Shown piece by piece: positions 48,049 to 56,288 of a stretch of DNA of 64,000 nt. How positions within the stretch are numbered: position 1 is the first letter of the stretch; each line of letters starts with the position of its first letter. The stretch comes from Streptomyces sp. NBC_01353 (GTDB lineage: Bacteria; Actinomycetota; Actinomycetes; Streptomycetales; Streptomycetaceae): assembly GCF_036237275.1 (NCBI RefSeq), contig NZ_CP108353.1:29007-93006 (forward strand), given 5' to 3'. The notes below the pieces were generated by a model. That model had not been told where the DNA came from and ran no database searches. It saw only the letters and a list, made by a program, of their open reading frames with translations. The position numbers and the translations under genes were made by a program.

Positions 48049-48452
48049 GCGAGGACCTCCTCGACGGCAAGGCCCATCTGCTCGCGCAGGACGGCGCCGA
48101 TGAACGGCAACGCGGGCTGCACGTGCGGGTACGCGGGCTGGAAGAAGTGCCGGCCGATGCTGTCGGTCATGTCCCAGTACCCGAACTCAAGGCGGCGGCC
48201 CTGCGGCTTGGTGGTGCCGATCGTGCACATGGCGCCGTGCGGGATCGGGTGGTGCGCGTCCTTCCATGAGTCCCGGTAGTTCGGCACGGCACTGTTGCGG
48301 ACCATCGGGCCGGGCCGGCCGGACGCATTCGCTTTGATCTTGCCGACGCCCAGGGTTCCGACGTGCTTCATGCGGCGCTCGATGGCCGGGCCGATCGCGT
48401 CCGCGGCTGCGTCCAGGCGGTCGCCGAGCTGGTCCAGGTCGACGGTCGTCAT
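48045..48452 (-). CDS. HK97 gp10-like head-tail protein, 135 aa
   Basis: Reads MTTVDLDQLGDRLDAAADAI with a helical first third, then KVGTLGVGKIKANASG-like basic stretch, and AHHPIPHGAMCTIGTTKPQGRRLEFGYWDM, a beta pattern shared with HK97 gp10/tail completion proteins, and ends VEEVLA. Position (after the connector, before terminator) supports this. It overlaps both neighbours. Confidence 0.68.
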   Translation of the reverse strand: MTTVDLDQLGDRLDAAADAIGPAIERRMKHVGTLGVGKIKANASGRPGPMVRNSAVPNYRDSWKDAHHPIPHGAMCTIGTTKPQGRRLEFGYWDMTDSIGRHFFQPAYPHVQPALPFIGAVLREQMGLAVEEVLA

Positions 48453-48886
48453 GCCGGGCTCCGCTGCTGGTCGAGCTGCGTGATTCGTACGGCCTCGGCG
48501 GTGCCCGCGCGCGCCTGGTCGGTGCACGTCCAGGAGCGGCCGAGCAGCGCGGCGTTGGCCGGGTTGTGCACCGCGGTGACGGTGACGATCGCGTCCTTCG
48601 GTGGGATCGGCGCCGACAGGGGCGTGAGAAGCCGGTAGGCGGACCGCGTGGCCTTCGGCCACGGGAGGTTCGCGTCGACGACGGTCATAACTGGTGGCCC
48701 GGATACGGGCAGGACCGCGCCGAGGCCCTCGTACAGCACGGTGCCGTCCGGGTACTCGAGCTGCCCGGTGGTCTCGTTAAGGACGGGCTCGCCGGCGCCG
48801 GGCTGCTCGATGCGGACGGTGTCGAGGAGGATGTTCTCCCCCACCCAGGCGCCGATGTCGGCGAGGACGTCATCGAGGCCGGCCAT
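48449..48886 (-). CDS. DUF6093-like head-tail connector, 145 aa
   Basis: The start MAGLDDVLADIGAWVGENIL, followed by DTVRIEQPGAGEPVLNETTG and RSAYRLLTPLSAPIPPKDAI, matches the DUF6093 family of actinophage head-completion proteins. It ends WTCTDQARAGTAEAVRITQL. It lies between the 128-aa gene and the gp10-like gene, overlapping both by four bases or fewer. It likely joins the portal ring to the tail. Confidence 0.72.
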   Translation of the reverse strand: MAGLDDVLADIGAWVGENILLDTVRIEQPGAGEPVLNETTGQLEYPDGTVLYEGLGAVLPVSGPPVMTVVDANLPWPKATRSAYRLLTPLSAPIPPKDAIVTVTAVHNPANAALLGRSWTCTDQARAGTAEAVRITQLDQQRSPA

Positions 48887-49272
48887 CAGTTCCCCTTCCC
48901 CTGCGCCCAGTCGGCGGCCTGCTGCAGCATGGCGCGGGCGAGGGCGTACCGGTCCTGGCCGAGGTCGTCGCGGTTGAGCGCGGCCTGCTCGAGGGTCTGC
49001 GGGTCGAGGCTGCGGAGGAAGTCCGCGATCGTCTCCGCCGGGTTCTGTTGCTCCTCGCCTACGACGACGTGGGCGAGGCCTTCGAACTCGAGGGGTCCGC
49101 GGGTGGCGGCTGCGTACAAGACGAGGAGCGGCGGCTGGTCGATGCGGTGCTCGAGGGTGTAGCCGCGCAGGGAGCGGGACAGGTCTGTGCCGTCGACCTG
49201 GACGCGGGCGGTATGGCCTTCGCTGACGATGTGGACCTGGCGCGGCTTGTCGGCGAGGGAGGGCTCGGGCAT
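48886..49272 (-). CDS. Hypothetical head protein, 128 aa
   Basis: Reads MPEPSLADKPRQVHIVSEGH, then ARVQVDGTDLSRSLRGYTLEH, VVVGEEQQNPAETIADFLRSL and a helical C-terminus (LARAMLQQAADWAQGKG). The first half looks like a small beta domain that recurs in actinophage head operons. It sits between the MuF-like protein and the connector. Function is inferred from position only. Confidence 0.62.
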   Translation of the reverse strand: MPEPSLADKPRQVHIVSEGHTARVQVDGTDLSRSLRGYTLEHRIDQPPLLVLYAAATRGPLEFEGLAHVVVGEEQQNPAETIADFLRSLDPQTLEQAALNRDDLGQDRYALARAMLQQAADWAQGKGN

Positions 49273-50117
49273 CAGAAGGGTCCTCCGAAGGCGTAGTCGG
49301 GCCGGGAGATGACGTCCGGGCGGGGGTAGAACTGCCGCTGGCAGTTCGCGTGGGCCACCGGGTGGGCGAGGGCGTCCTGGACGGTGCGCAGGGTGCCGTG
49401 GGCCCGGTCCGGGTCCTGGTGGGATTGCCATCCGCAGTCCGGGCCGTCGCGGACCTCCATCCAGTCGCAGCCGAGCTGGTCGGCGGCGGTCCGGATGGCG
49501 CCGGCGTTGGCGGTGGTGACGGCCTGCCAGGACAGCGCTGCCCGGGCCCAGGATTCGACGGGGTGGCGGGCGTCGTTGGCGTAGATGACGGTGTCGAGCG
49601 GGTGCTCGCGGGTCAGCTCGGCCTGGTCGAAGCGGGGGACGGTGAAGCGGCCGAGGCGGGCGCGGGTGGCGTCCTGGGCGGCGCGGAGGAATGCCCGTGC
49701 GCGGCGCAGGGCTTCGGCGAGCCGTCCCATGAGGTCGGCGTAGTACTGGGCGGTGAGGCTGGTGATGGCGGCCTGGTGCCGTGGCGTCCATGTCCAGGCG
49801 CGGTGCGGCCGGTCGACGTGGTCGAAGGCGGCGAGCGCGCCCTCGCGGTATGCGGCGGGCAGGTCGGTGGCGGCCCACCGTTCGGCGAACGCGGCGACCG
49901 CGCGGTCGAACGCGGCGATGGCCTGCTGGAACAGGAGGCTGGCGGCGCGGATCCGGGCGGGGGCGCTGCGGCCGGGCCGGACGGCGGCGAGCGCGGCCAG
50001 GAGCCGGGTCTGCGCGGTGGTGAGGATCCGCCACGCGGCGGTGATCCGGCCGGTCGCGTCGGAGATGAGGGCCTGGAGGCGGGCGCGCATGGAGCGGCGG
50101 CGTAGCGGGGTGGTCAT
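49272..50117 (-). CDS. MuF-like minor head protein, 281 aa
   Basis: The N-terminal two-thirds are helical (RMRARLQALISDATGRITAAW-like, SLLFQQAIAAFDRAVAAF). The C-terminal region reads CDWMEVRDGPDCGWQSHQDP, then DRAHGTLRTVQDALAHPVAHANCQRQFYP, the conserved Mu gpF end with D-G-P-D-C and H-x-N-C. MuF proteins attach near the portal and help in head assembly; some carry toxins, but none is visible here. It overlaps the next genes. Confidence 0.82.
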   Translation of the reverse strand: MTTPLRRRSMRARLQALISDATGRITAAWRILTTAQTRLLAALAAVRPGRSAPARIRAASLLFQQAIAAFDRAVAAFAERWAATDLPAAYREGALAAFDHVDRPHRAWTWTPRHQAAITSLTAQYYADLMGRLAEALRRARAFLRAAQDATRARLGRFTVPRFDQAELTREHPLDTVIYANDARHPVESWARAALSWQAVTTANAGAIRTAADQLGCDWMEVRDGPDCGWQSHQDPDRAHGTLRTVQDALAHPVAHANCQRQFYPRPDVISRPDYAFGGPF

Positions 50118-50443
50118 CGCCGGGGCCGCTCGATGAGACGGATGACGCCGATGTCGCCGGCGGCCGGGTCGGCGGCGGGGTCGTCGGGTGCGGGCGGCTG
50201 CCCGGCCTCAAGGGCGGCGATCTGCCGCTCGTACGCCTTGATGTTCTCGCTGTAGGAGACGGAGACGACGGAGGACAGGTTCACGGACGCGGGCTGGGCG
50301 CGGAGCTTGGCGATGCGCTCGTAGAGGACCTCGATGGCGACGGTCCGGGCGGTGCCGAGGCGGGCGTAGCGCTGCTCGAGGTCGATGAGGTCGGTGGTGG
50401 CGCCGAGCTGGGCGAGCAGCCAGGCACGAATGGCCTCGGTCAT
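50114..50443 (-). CDS. Hypothetical head protein, 109 aa
   Basis: Reads MTEAIRAWLLAQLGATTDLI, then DLEQRYARLGTARTVAIEVLYERIAKL, with a helical coiled-coil look, and YSENIKAYERQIAALEAGQ. The C-terminus is Pro/Asp-rich then IGVIRLIERPRR. No family is recognised. Overlap with the MuF-like gene and position behind the capsid operon suggest a minor head protein. Confidence 0.62.
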   Translation of the reverse strand: MTEAIRAWLLAQLGATTDLIDLEQRYARLGTARTVAIEVLYERIAKLRAQPASVNLSSVVSVSYSENIKAYERQIAALEAGQPPAPDDPAADPAAGDIGVIRLIERPRR

Positions 50444-50533
50444 CGGGTCCTCCAGGCGGGTCGGTGGTGGGAAGGGTGGGCGAGGTACGGGCCCGGTCCG
50501 GCGCCCCCACCGGGGTCCGGGCCCGTACGTCGC

Positions 50534-50893
50534 TTACTGACCGCCGGTGCCCTCGGCGGCGGTCGCGGCCGTCTTCTTCGCGGCCGTCTTCTTGGCTGCG
50601 GTGCGGGCGGCCGGCTTTTCCTCCTCGACTACGGGCGCCGAGGGTTCGGTGCTCACGTCGTCGGGGTTCTCGTCCGGGTCGGTGGGGTCACCGTCGCCGG
50701 AATCGGTCGTGTCGGCCTCGGACTTGCTCGCCGCGCGCAGGCGGGGGAGCTTGCCGTCGACCCAGGCAGCCGGGTTCGTCACCAGGGAGGCCAGGCGCGG
50801 CTCCGGGCAGGTGCCCGGGGCCAGCTCGACCGTCTGACGGGTGTCCGGGTCCTTCACGAACACCGTTGCCTTCAGCTGGGCGCCCACGGTCAC
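50534..50893 (-). CDS. Small head protein with Lys/Ala-rich tail, 119 aa
   Basis: GTG start overlapping the capsid stop (GTGA). Reads VTVGAQLKATVFVKDPDTRQ, then TVELAPGTCPEPRLASLVTN, a short beta domain, and an acidic linker that leads to a KTAAKKTAAKKTAATAA tail. The basic repeat tail could bind DNA or the capsid interior. It is commonly found right after the capsid gene in Streptomyces phages. Function inferred. Confidence 0.65.
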   Translation of the reverse strand: MTVGAQLKATVFVKDPDTRQTVELAPGTCPEPRLASLVTNPAAWVDGKLPRLRAASKSEADTTDSGDGDPTDPDENPDDVSTEPSAPVVEEEKPAARTAAKKTAAKKTAATAAEGTGGQ

Positions 50894-51954
50894 CACACCG
50901 TCGCAGCGATGTGGATGTCCGGGGTGTACATGACCGGCATCGCGGCCGCGTTGCACTTCGTCCACACCTGCACCGGGTCGTCCTGGTAGCCGGAGGTGAC
51001 GATGATGCCCGGGGCCTCTTCCCGGTCAATGGACGGGTTACCGCCCGAGGAGAGAACGATGCCCTCGGCGGTGAGGCCGTACTGGGTCTCCGCCATCTGC
51101 CGCGTGTTCGGCGGCAGGAGAAAGAACATGTTCTCCGGCAGCGGCCGCTTGCTGGTGCCGTCGTCCAGGGGGACCTGCACGTCGTACACGGTGATCGGCG
51201 GCAGGCCGTACCGGCCGCGGACGACGTTGACCTGGTCGGGCGCGAGGACGCTGGTGGGGATCGTCGACGCCGAGTTCACCGAGCCGTAGTAGGCGGCGCG
51301 GTAGGAGTCGTTGCCCATGGCGAGCGCCATCGTCTTGTAGGACGTGAGCGCGCGGGTGGGCATCGGGGCGCCCGACGCGCGCAGGACCTCGATCCACGCC
51401 ATCTCGTCCGCGAGCATGTCGGCGGTCGAGTCAGTCCACGCGGTCGACGTGGTCGGCATGTTCGCCGTCGGGACCTTGTGGTCGGCCTCGAGGGTCAGCC
51501 CGTTCTCGCCGACCAGGGTGAACTTGCCGTCGACGAGGAGGTCACCGGCGGCCAGCTCCATGCGGTGCTTGATGGACAGCACGTGCGCGGCGGCGTCGTC
51601 GTAGATGGAGTCGATCAGGTCCTGCCCGTCCTGGCCACGCTGGACGTTCTGCAGGATCGTCTCGAGCTCGCCCACGAGGTACTTCTGGCCGAGCGGGAGG
51701 AGCTTGCCCTCGGTCACGACGCTCGTGATCTCACGAGTGGCGACCTTGGTCTGCGCGTCCCACGCGCGGTAGGAGGCCGCGGCGACCCGGCGGGTGACCG
51801 AGCGGGCCTGCCACTTGACCGAGTTCACGGTCCGCTCCGGGATGACCGTCTGGGTCAGCTCGTAGTCGGCCGGGGTCTGGATCTCGCGCACGAACGCGTT
51901 GATCTCGGTCGGGTTGATGTCCCTGAGCAGGGCCTCAAGCATGTCGTTAGGCAT
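50890..51954 (-). CDS. Major capsid protein (phage E family)
   Basis: A 354-residue protein, MPNDMLEALLRDINPTEINA, with the E-family pattern TVIPERTVNSVKWQARSVTR, RAWDAQTKVATREI, then GELETILQNVQRGQDGQDLI and AEGIVLSSGGNPSIDREEAP near the end. The length is typical of lambda gpE-like capsid proteins. It forms the icosahedral shell. It follows the decoration protein and scaffold in the usual order. No delta-domain-like N-terminal extension is visible, which agrees with a separate scaffold gene. Confidence 0.9.
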   Translation of the reverse strand: MPNDMLEALLRDINPTEINAFVREIQTPADYELTQTVIPERTVNSVKWQARSVTRRVAAASYRAWDAQTKVATREITSVVTEGKLLPLGQKYLVGELETILQNVQRGQDGQDLIDSIYDDAAAHVLSIKHRMELAAGDLLVDGKFTLVGENGLTLEADHKVPTANMPTTSTAWTDSTADMLADEMAWIEVLRASGAPMPTRALTSYKTMALAMGNDSYRAAYYGSVNSASTIPTSVLAPDQVNVVRGRYGLPPITVYDVQVPLDDGTSKRPLPENMFFLLPPNTRQMAETQYGLTAEGIVLSSGGNPSIDREEAPGIIVTSGYQDDPVQVWTKCNAAAMPVMYTPDIHIAATVW

Positions 51955-51967
51955 GGGGGGTCCCCTC

Positions 51968-52702
51968 TCAGACCTTGTAGACGAACTGGGTGTTGGAGCC
52001 GGCCGGGACGTCGGTCGGGTCGAAGGCCACGGGGAGCTTCGTGTGGTCGATCTGGCCGTGGACCATCAGCGGCGCGGCAGCCTTCGTGGAGCCGGGGTAG
52101 AAGCTGACCTCGGTGAAGAGGAACCCGACGAAGATCTGCGAGCCGTCCGACGCGGTGGCGGTGTCGCCGCCGGTCGTGGTGGCGATCGTGATGTCCGGGG
52201 TGGTGCCGCCGGTGAAGCTCTCGGTCGTGGTGACCGCGCCGACGTTCTCGCCGAGGTACTGACCGCCGTACGTGAGGGTCCAGGGCCCGCCGGCGTTACC
52301 GGTGACGACGATGTCGCCCGGATTCACGTTGGACAGGGCCTCGAGCGCCGTCTGCACCGTCGCGGCGGTGGCGTTGTAGGCGATGGCCGCCGTGGTCTGG
52401 CCGGAGAACGTGATGGTGAACGTTCCGCCGGTCGGCGCGCCGGTCACCGTCAGGGTCTGAACCTCGTTGGTCACGGCGGCGTACGGCGCGTACAGACCCG
52501 ACGCGGTGATCTTGCCGAGCGGGATGCCGGACTTCAGCTTCCGCTCGGGCTGGTACGCCGAGGCCTCGGTCCAGTGGAGGGTCTCGCTGAACTTCGACAG
52601 GTCGAGGGTGACGGACTGGTTGGTCTCGATGCCGAGGGTGCTCATCAGCCACGGGCGGCCGACGGAGAGCGTCTCGGTGCTGGTGTACGGCTGGATGTCC
52701 AC
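51968..52702 (-). CDS. Head decoration protein (gpD-like) with inserted Ig-like domain
   Basis: A 244-residue protein. The flanks KLKSGIPLGKITASGLYAPY (about 56-75) and VGFLFTEVSFYPGST with IDHTKLPVAFD resemble gpD/HDPD decoration proteins. Between them (about 78-178) is an Ig-like domain, VQTLTVTGAPTGGTFTITFS ... FTGGTTPDITIATTT, that parallels the C-terminal domain of the major tail protein. The decoration protein would stabilise the capsid and display Ig-like domains outside. It lies directly upstream of the capsid gene. Confidence 0.85.
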   Translation of the reverse strand: MDIQPYTSTETLSVGRPWLMSTLGIETNQSVTLDLSKFSETLHWTEASAYQPERKLKSGIPLGKITASGLYAPYAAVTNEVQTLTVTGAPTGGTFTITFSGQTTAAIAYNATAATVQTALEALSNVNPGDIVVTGNAGGPWTLTYGGQYLGENVGAVTTTESFTGGTTPDITIATTTGGDTATASDGSQIFVGFLFTEVSFYPGSTKAAAPLMVHGQIDHTKLPVAFDPTDVPAGSNTQFVYKV

Positions 52703-52804
52703 GCCGTGCCCCTTTCGCGGAGTACGCGGAATGTGTGGTGGGGGCCCCTCGTTGGGTGCCGTCCACGGGGGTCAGGGCGTGGTCCCTCGGGTGGTGCTGG
52801 TCTG

Positions 52805-53689
52805 TCAGGCGGCGTCCGGTGTGCGGAGCCCCATCTCCTCGGCGCGCTTTCGCGCGGCAGTCTTCACGGCCTCCTTGGTGCCGGCCGGGGTCCGGGCGGG
52901 CGGGCCTCCGGCCGGAGCGCCGCCCGGGGCGGGCGGCAGGGTCTGCGGGGCGGGGGTGCCGCCGAACAGGGCGCCGCGACGCTCCTTGAGGGCTGCGGCC
53001 GCCGCGGTGATGGCAGCGTCGTCGGCACCGTCCGCGAGCTTGCCCCTCACCAGGGCGAAAGCGTCGTCGAGGTCGTCGCCGGTCGCGCCAAGGCGTACGA
53101 GCTCGGCCCGTACCCTCGTCTCGCGCTCGAGGACGGCGGCGGCCTGCTCCTTGGCCTCGGCAGCGGCTTCGCGCGCGGCGGCGGCCTGTTCCCGGGCGGT
53201 CAGCTCTTCGGCGCGGCGCTGCTCTTCGGTGAGCTGGAGCTGGCGGGCGGCCTGGGCGTCCTTGAGGAGCTTGGCGACCTGGTCGGCGTCGAGGTTGTCG
53301 GTGGGGAGTCCGGCGGCTTCGGCGATCGCCCGGATGGCGGCGTTGCGTCCCTCGGTCTTCTCGTTCTTCATCAGGACGTTAAGGCGCCGCTGGGTGATGG
53401 TGACCTTCTCCTCGTCATCCCCCGGGGCCGCGGGCGCGTTCGGCGCGGCGGGCGGCGTCACGCTGGACTGCGGCGGCATGTTCGCCGGCGTCGGAGGCGC
53501 GGCCGGCGGGGCGGCGGGGTCGCCGTTGTAGAAGACGGCCAAGGCCTCGATGCCCGTGTACGGGCGGGCCCATGCGGCCGATGCGGCGGGGGCGGTGCGG
53601 GTCTGCGCGGGGCGACGCATGAGGGCAGGTCCTCCCAAGGACATTCCAGGCCCCGCGCCTTGATCCAAGGACACCACACGATCCGTCAT
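52805..53689 (-). CDS. Scaffold protein, 294 aa
   Basis: After a Pro/Ala-rich N-terminus the protein is a long Ala/Glu/Arg-rich helix (RQLQLTEEQRRAEELTAREQ, AAAAREAAAEAKEQAAAVLE), followed by a Pro/Gly linker and a basic C-terminal end (AVKTAARKRAEEMG), which is the capsid-binding pattern of scaffold proteins. It stands between portal and decoration protein. No protease motif is seen. The ATG overlaps the portal stop. Confidence 0.82.
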   Translation of the reverse strand: MTDRVVSLDQGAGPGMSLGGPALMRRPAQTRTAPAASAAWARPYTGIEALAVFYNGDPAAPPAAPPTPANMPPQSSVTPPAAPNAPAAPGDDEEKVTITQRRLNVLMKNEKTEGRNAAIRAIAEAAGLPTDNLDADQVAKLLKDAQAARQLQLTEEQRRAEELTAREQAAAAREAAAEAKEQAAAVLERETRVRAELVRLGATGDDLDDAFALVRGKLADGADDAAITAAAAALKERRGALFGGTPAPQTLPPAPGGAPAGGPPARTPAGTKEAVKTAARKRAEEMGLRTPDAA

Positions 53690-55560
53690 TCGTTCCCCCC
53701 GCTCCCCCGGGCCGGGTCCTCGAGGGCTTCCTCGTCGTCGTCCTCGACGGCCGACGGAAGCCGGGGGGCGGGTGGCGTCGGGTCGGGGGTGATGCTGATG
53801 CCGAGGAACTTGGCGACGGCGTCGGTGGAGCCGGTGGCATCCGCGAGGAAGCGGGCCTGCTCGAACTGGCGGGCCTGGATCTGTGCGATCTCCTGCTCGA
53901 CGTCGGCGATGTCCCACCCGGCTTCGCTGAGGGTGCGTACTGCGGTCTCCAGGGAGATGACGGCGGCCTGGTAGGCGGTGGCGACCTGCTCGAGGACGGC
54001 GGCCTTGTCGGTCGGGGTGTACGCGCCGAACGCGAGGACCGCAGGCAGCGGCTGAACACCGGCCCAGTCGGGATGCTGGCCAGCGATGTGGAGGCGCTGC
54101 ACGAACTTGAGCAAGAGGGCGTACTTGTGGGCGCGGGCCAGGCGCATGTTCATGATGAGGGAGTCGAGCGGGCCGAGGGACAGCTCGAGCGCATACCCGG
54201 ACGGCACCTTGGACGGGTCCATCGTGCCCAGCGCAACGGCGGGGAGGCGGGCGACATTGGAGGCCCGGTCGGCGAGGTCGTGGCCGTGGTTGCGGAGCTC
54301 GGCGAGCTGCGGGGAGGTGTCGAGGACGTCCATGCGGCCGTCGTCGCCGAGCTCGAGGACCATGCCCGCGGCGACGGACAGCTGGCTCTGCCGTCCGCTG
54401 GTCGGCCGGCCGGAGATCGAGATGATCGGGGATCCGGTGGTCGCCGAGGCGCGGGCTGAGTCGGTGTCGGTGCCGGAGATCTCGTCGAAGACCTGCAGCA
54501 CCTTGGCGAGGGAGGACTGCCCCCAGTGCTCCTCGGCCGCCGGCACCGTGTTGGGGACGTGGATGACCGGGTTGAAGTCCACGTAGAGGTCGAGGTGGTC
54601 GAGGACTTCGCCGGTGGGGCTCGTGGCGAAGTGGGCCTTGTCCATGGGCAGGTTGTCGACGTCGTGGGGTGCCCTGAGGTCGCCGAGGTCCCAGGTGGCG
54701 TCGGTCAGGTAGCAGGTGCGGTACGACGGGGCGTCGTTCCACGCGTAGGTGCGGGAGATCGCGCCGTTCTCATCGACCTGGTCCCCGCGGGCGAGGAGCG
54801 GCGCCGCCGGGGCGTCGTCAGTGGCCTCGGACATGAGCGGGGCGCGGACGGCCCGGCCCTGGCGGTCGACACCGGAGGCGGTGGCGGGGCGGATCCAGTC
54901 CACCTCGTACGTGATACGCCGCAGGCGGGCCTTCAGGCCGCGCTTCTTGTCCTCGGGCAGCTCCCACGCGAGGTGGACCCGGTCGGGGAAGTCGGCGCCG
55001 TCGCCGTCCTCGGGCAGGACGGGGAAGTAGAACCCGGGGTCGTAGGTGCGGACGCGGACGCGCTGCTTGTCCGGGTCCCAGGCGAGCACGTACACGCCGT
55101 CGCCGAGGCTGACGGCCTTCCGCTCGGTCTGGAGTATCCGCATCGTCAGCAGCTCCCGCTCGGCCCACTCCCGCATCAGGGTCTGCACCCGGCCGGCGGC
55201 GGCCGCGCTCGGGGCGCCTTCGGCGGGGGCGTCGGGGTCGGCGTCGGCACCGGGGACGACGATGCGCTGCTCCCGGCCCATCACGTGGGAGACGATCGTG
55301 TCGACGAACATGCTCGGGTCGCCGAACTCGCGGCGTTCCTGGTCGACCTGGGTGAGCTCGGCGACCTGGTTGTTGTCGTATGCGGCGAGGAGCTTGTACG
55401 CGGCCAGGCGGCGTTCGTCGGCGGCCGGCACCCAGGAGGCGTGCGCCTCCGGGAACGCCCGCCGGCTCGGCATACCCAGGGAGTCGCTGAAGACGGGCTT
55501 GTAGTTCAGCCAGCCCCACGCGTCGATGATGACGTCCTTGACGCCGCTGAACAGGCCCAC
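53686..55560 (-). CDS. Portal protein, 624 aa
   Basis: Starts MGLFSGVKDVIIDAWGWLNY. The body shows portal-like segments: FGDPSMFVDTIVSHVMGREQ, LLTMRILQTERKAVSLGDGVYVLAWD, FNPVIHVPNTVPAAEEHWGQSSL, and GYALELSLGPLDSLIMNMRLARAHKY. The end is helical then acidic (DDDEEALEDPARGSGGNE). Portal rings form the DNA channel at one capsid vertex. Position after the terminase (in the phage order) fits. The intervening 728 bases carry a plus-strand unit. Confidence 0.88.
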   Translation of the reverse strand: MGLFSGVKDVIIDAWGWLNYKPVFSDSLGMPSRRAFPEAHASWVPAADERRLAAYKLLAAYDNNQVAELTQVDQERREFGDPSMFVDTIVSHVMGREQRIVVPGADADPDAPAEGAPSAAAAGRVQTLMREWAERELLTMRILQTERKAVSLGDGVYVLAWDPDKQRVRVRTYDPGFYFPVLPEDGDGADFPDRVHLAWELPEDKKRGLKARLRRITYEVDWIRPATASGVDRQGRAVRAPLMSEATDDAPAAPLLARGDQVDENGAISRTYAWNDAPSYRTCYLTDATWDLGDLRAPHDVDNLPMDKAHFATSPTGEVLDHLDLYVDFNPVIHVPNTVPAAEEHWGQSSLAKVLQVFDEISGTDTDSARASATTGSPIISISGRPTSGRQSQLSVAAGMVLELGDDGRMDVLDTSPQLAELRNHGHDLADRASNVARLPAVALGTMDPSKVPSGYALELSLGPLDSLIMNMRLARAHKYALLLKFVQRLHIAGQHPDWAGVQPLPAVLAFGAYTPTDKAAVLEQVATAYQAAVISLETAVRTLSEAGWDIADVEQEIAQIQARQFEQARFLADATGSTDAVAKFLGISITPDPTPPAPRLPSAVEDDDEEALEDPARGSGGNE

Positions 55561-55815
55561 GGGGCAAACCTCCGCACCAGGCCCCGCGCCATGTGATCAG
55601 CGTAGAGGCTCCGGCACATAGAGGTCCCCCACGAGGGGACTTGATGCCATTTCATCCGAATGCCCACGAAATGCACGGATGAGATCCCGGTCTCTCCGAA
55701 AATACGCGGACGTCAGTTTCGACGCAGTCATCGCCGCAGGTCACGGCCCCGCCATTCCCCCCACAGCATTAATTTGCGGGCTCGACCAGACCAACTGACG
55801 TGACGCGAGCGGTCT
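55561..55815. other. Gap upstream of the portal gene
   Basis: About 255 bases of lower GC content without a gene. It holds AT-rich stretches (GAAAATACGCGGACG and GCATTAATTTGCGGG) that may contain the portal promoter on the minus strand; no convincing -35/-10 pair was picked. Confidence 0.4.
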
Positions 55816-55842
55816 TTGACGGTGTGTTCCAGCACATAGAGT
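55816..55842 (+). promoter_or_regulatory. Promoter of the plus-strand moron
   Basis: TTGACG, 15 bp, TAGAGT. Both boxes match the Streptomyces vegetative consensus although the spacer is short. It drives a transcript on the strand opposite to all surrounding late genes. Confidence 0.55.
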
Positions 55843-55939
55843 GGAGGTCACGGCGTTCGCACCTCTCCTGACGCCCTCCGGTCGCGCGCGCCCGGAGGGG
55901 ATCACCCCTTCGGGTCACCAACCCGTACAGGAGGAGAAG

Positions 55940-56029
55940 GTGGGAAACGAACAGCCGGACTGGAGCTTCTGGTGCTTCGTAGTCGCTGTCATCGAGGTGG
56001 TTCTCGATGGACTGACGAAGACCATGTAG
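55940..56029 (+). CDS. 29-residue membrane micropeptide (moron)
   Basis: GTG start with a strong ribosome site (AGGAGGAGAAG). The peptide is VGNEQPDWSFWCFVVAVIEV, then VLDGLTKTM: a short polar head, an aromatic/aliphatic helix, and a short tail, which predicts a tiny membrane peptide. A hairpin leader (CTCCGG...CCGGAG) precedes it, and a terminator follows. With its own promoter it is a complete transcription unit on the plus strand between portal and terminase, so it is probably made in the lysogen. Function unknown; superinfection exclusion is a natural guess. Confidence 0.65.
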   Translation: MGNEQPDWSFWCFVVAVIEVVLDGLTKTM

Positions 56030-56054
56030 CTGCCTAGCCCGGCGTCCGTGATGG

Positions 56055-56078
56055 GGCCGCTCCCGTGAGGGGGCGGCC
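56055..56078 (+). terminator. Terminator of the moron unit
   Basis: GGCCGC pairs with GCGGCC, extended by a T-G wobble and three C-G pairs (TCCC/GGGG). A TCGCTTCTTG tail follows on the plus strand. It begins 26 bases after the micropeptide stop. Confidence 0.65.
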
Positions 56079-56288
56079 TCGCTTCTTGTGCGCGGCGCGG
56101 AGTGGTGTCCACCCCAACGCACTGTTCAGTACGCTACCGCGCTCCCCAATCTACATTCACCAACCGTGAATTACGCAATTTCCGCCATCACATATTGGCA
56201 GTCCAGCGCCAATGTTGCGGCTGGTCAGAGGTCATTTCGGACTGTGGGAGAGCGCATTCAGATCGCGGATCTGCCGCGTCCCCGCAGG
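56079..56288. other. AT-richer gap after the terminase gene
   Basis: About 210 bases with no gene. The stretch CCGTGAATTACGCAATTTCC and nearby CACATATTGGC are clearly lower in GC than the surroundings. It may hold a promoter, a packaging site or the remnant of an inserted unit. No inverted repeat of terminator type is seen. Confidence 0.4.

Noticed and set aside
56100-56288. cos or pac site next to terminase
   Set aside because: The stretch is AT-richer than its neighbours, but there is no recognisable cohesive-end symmetry or repeat that I can tie to packaging.
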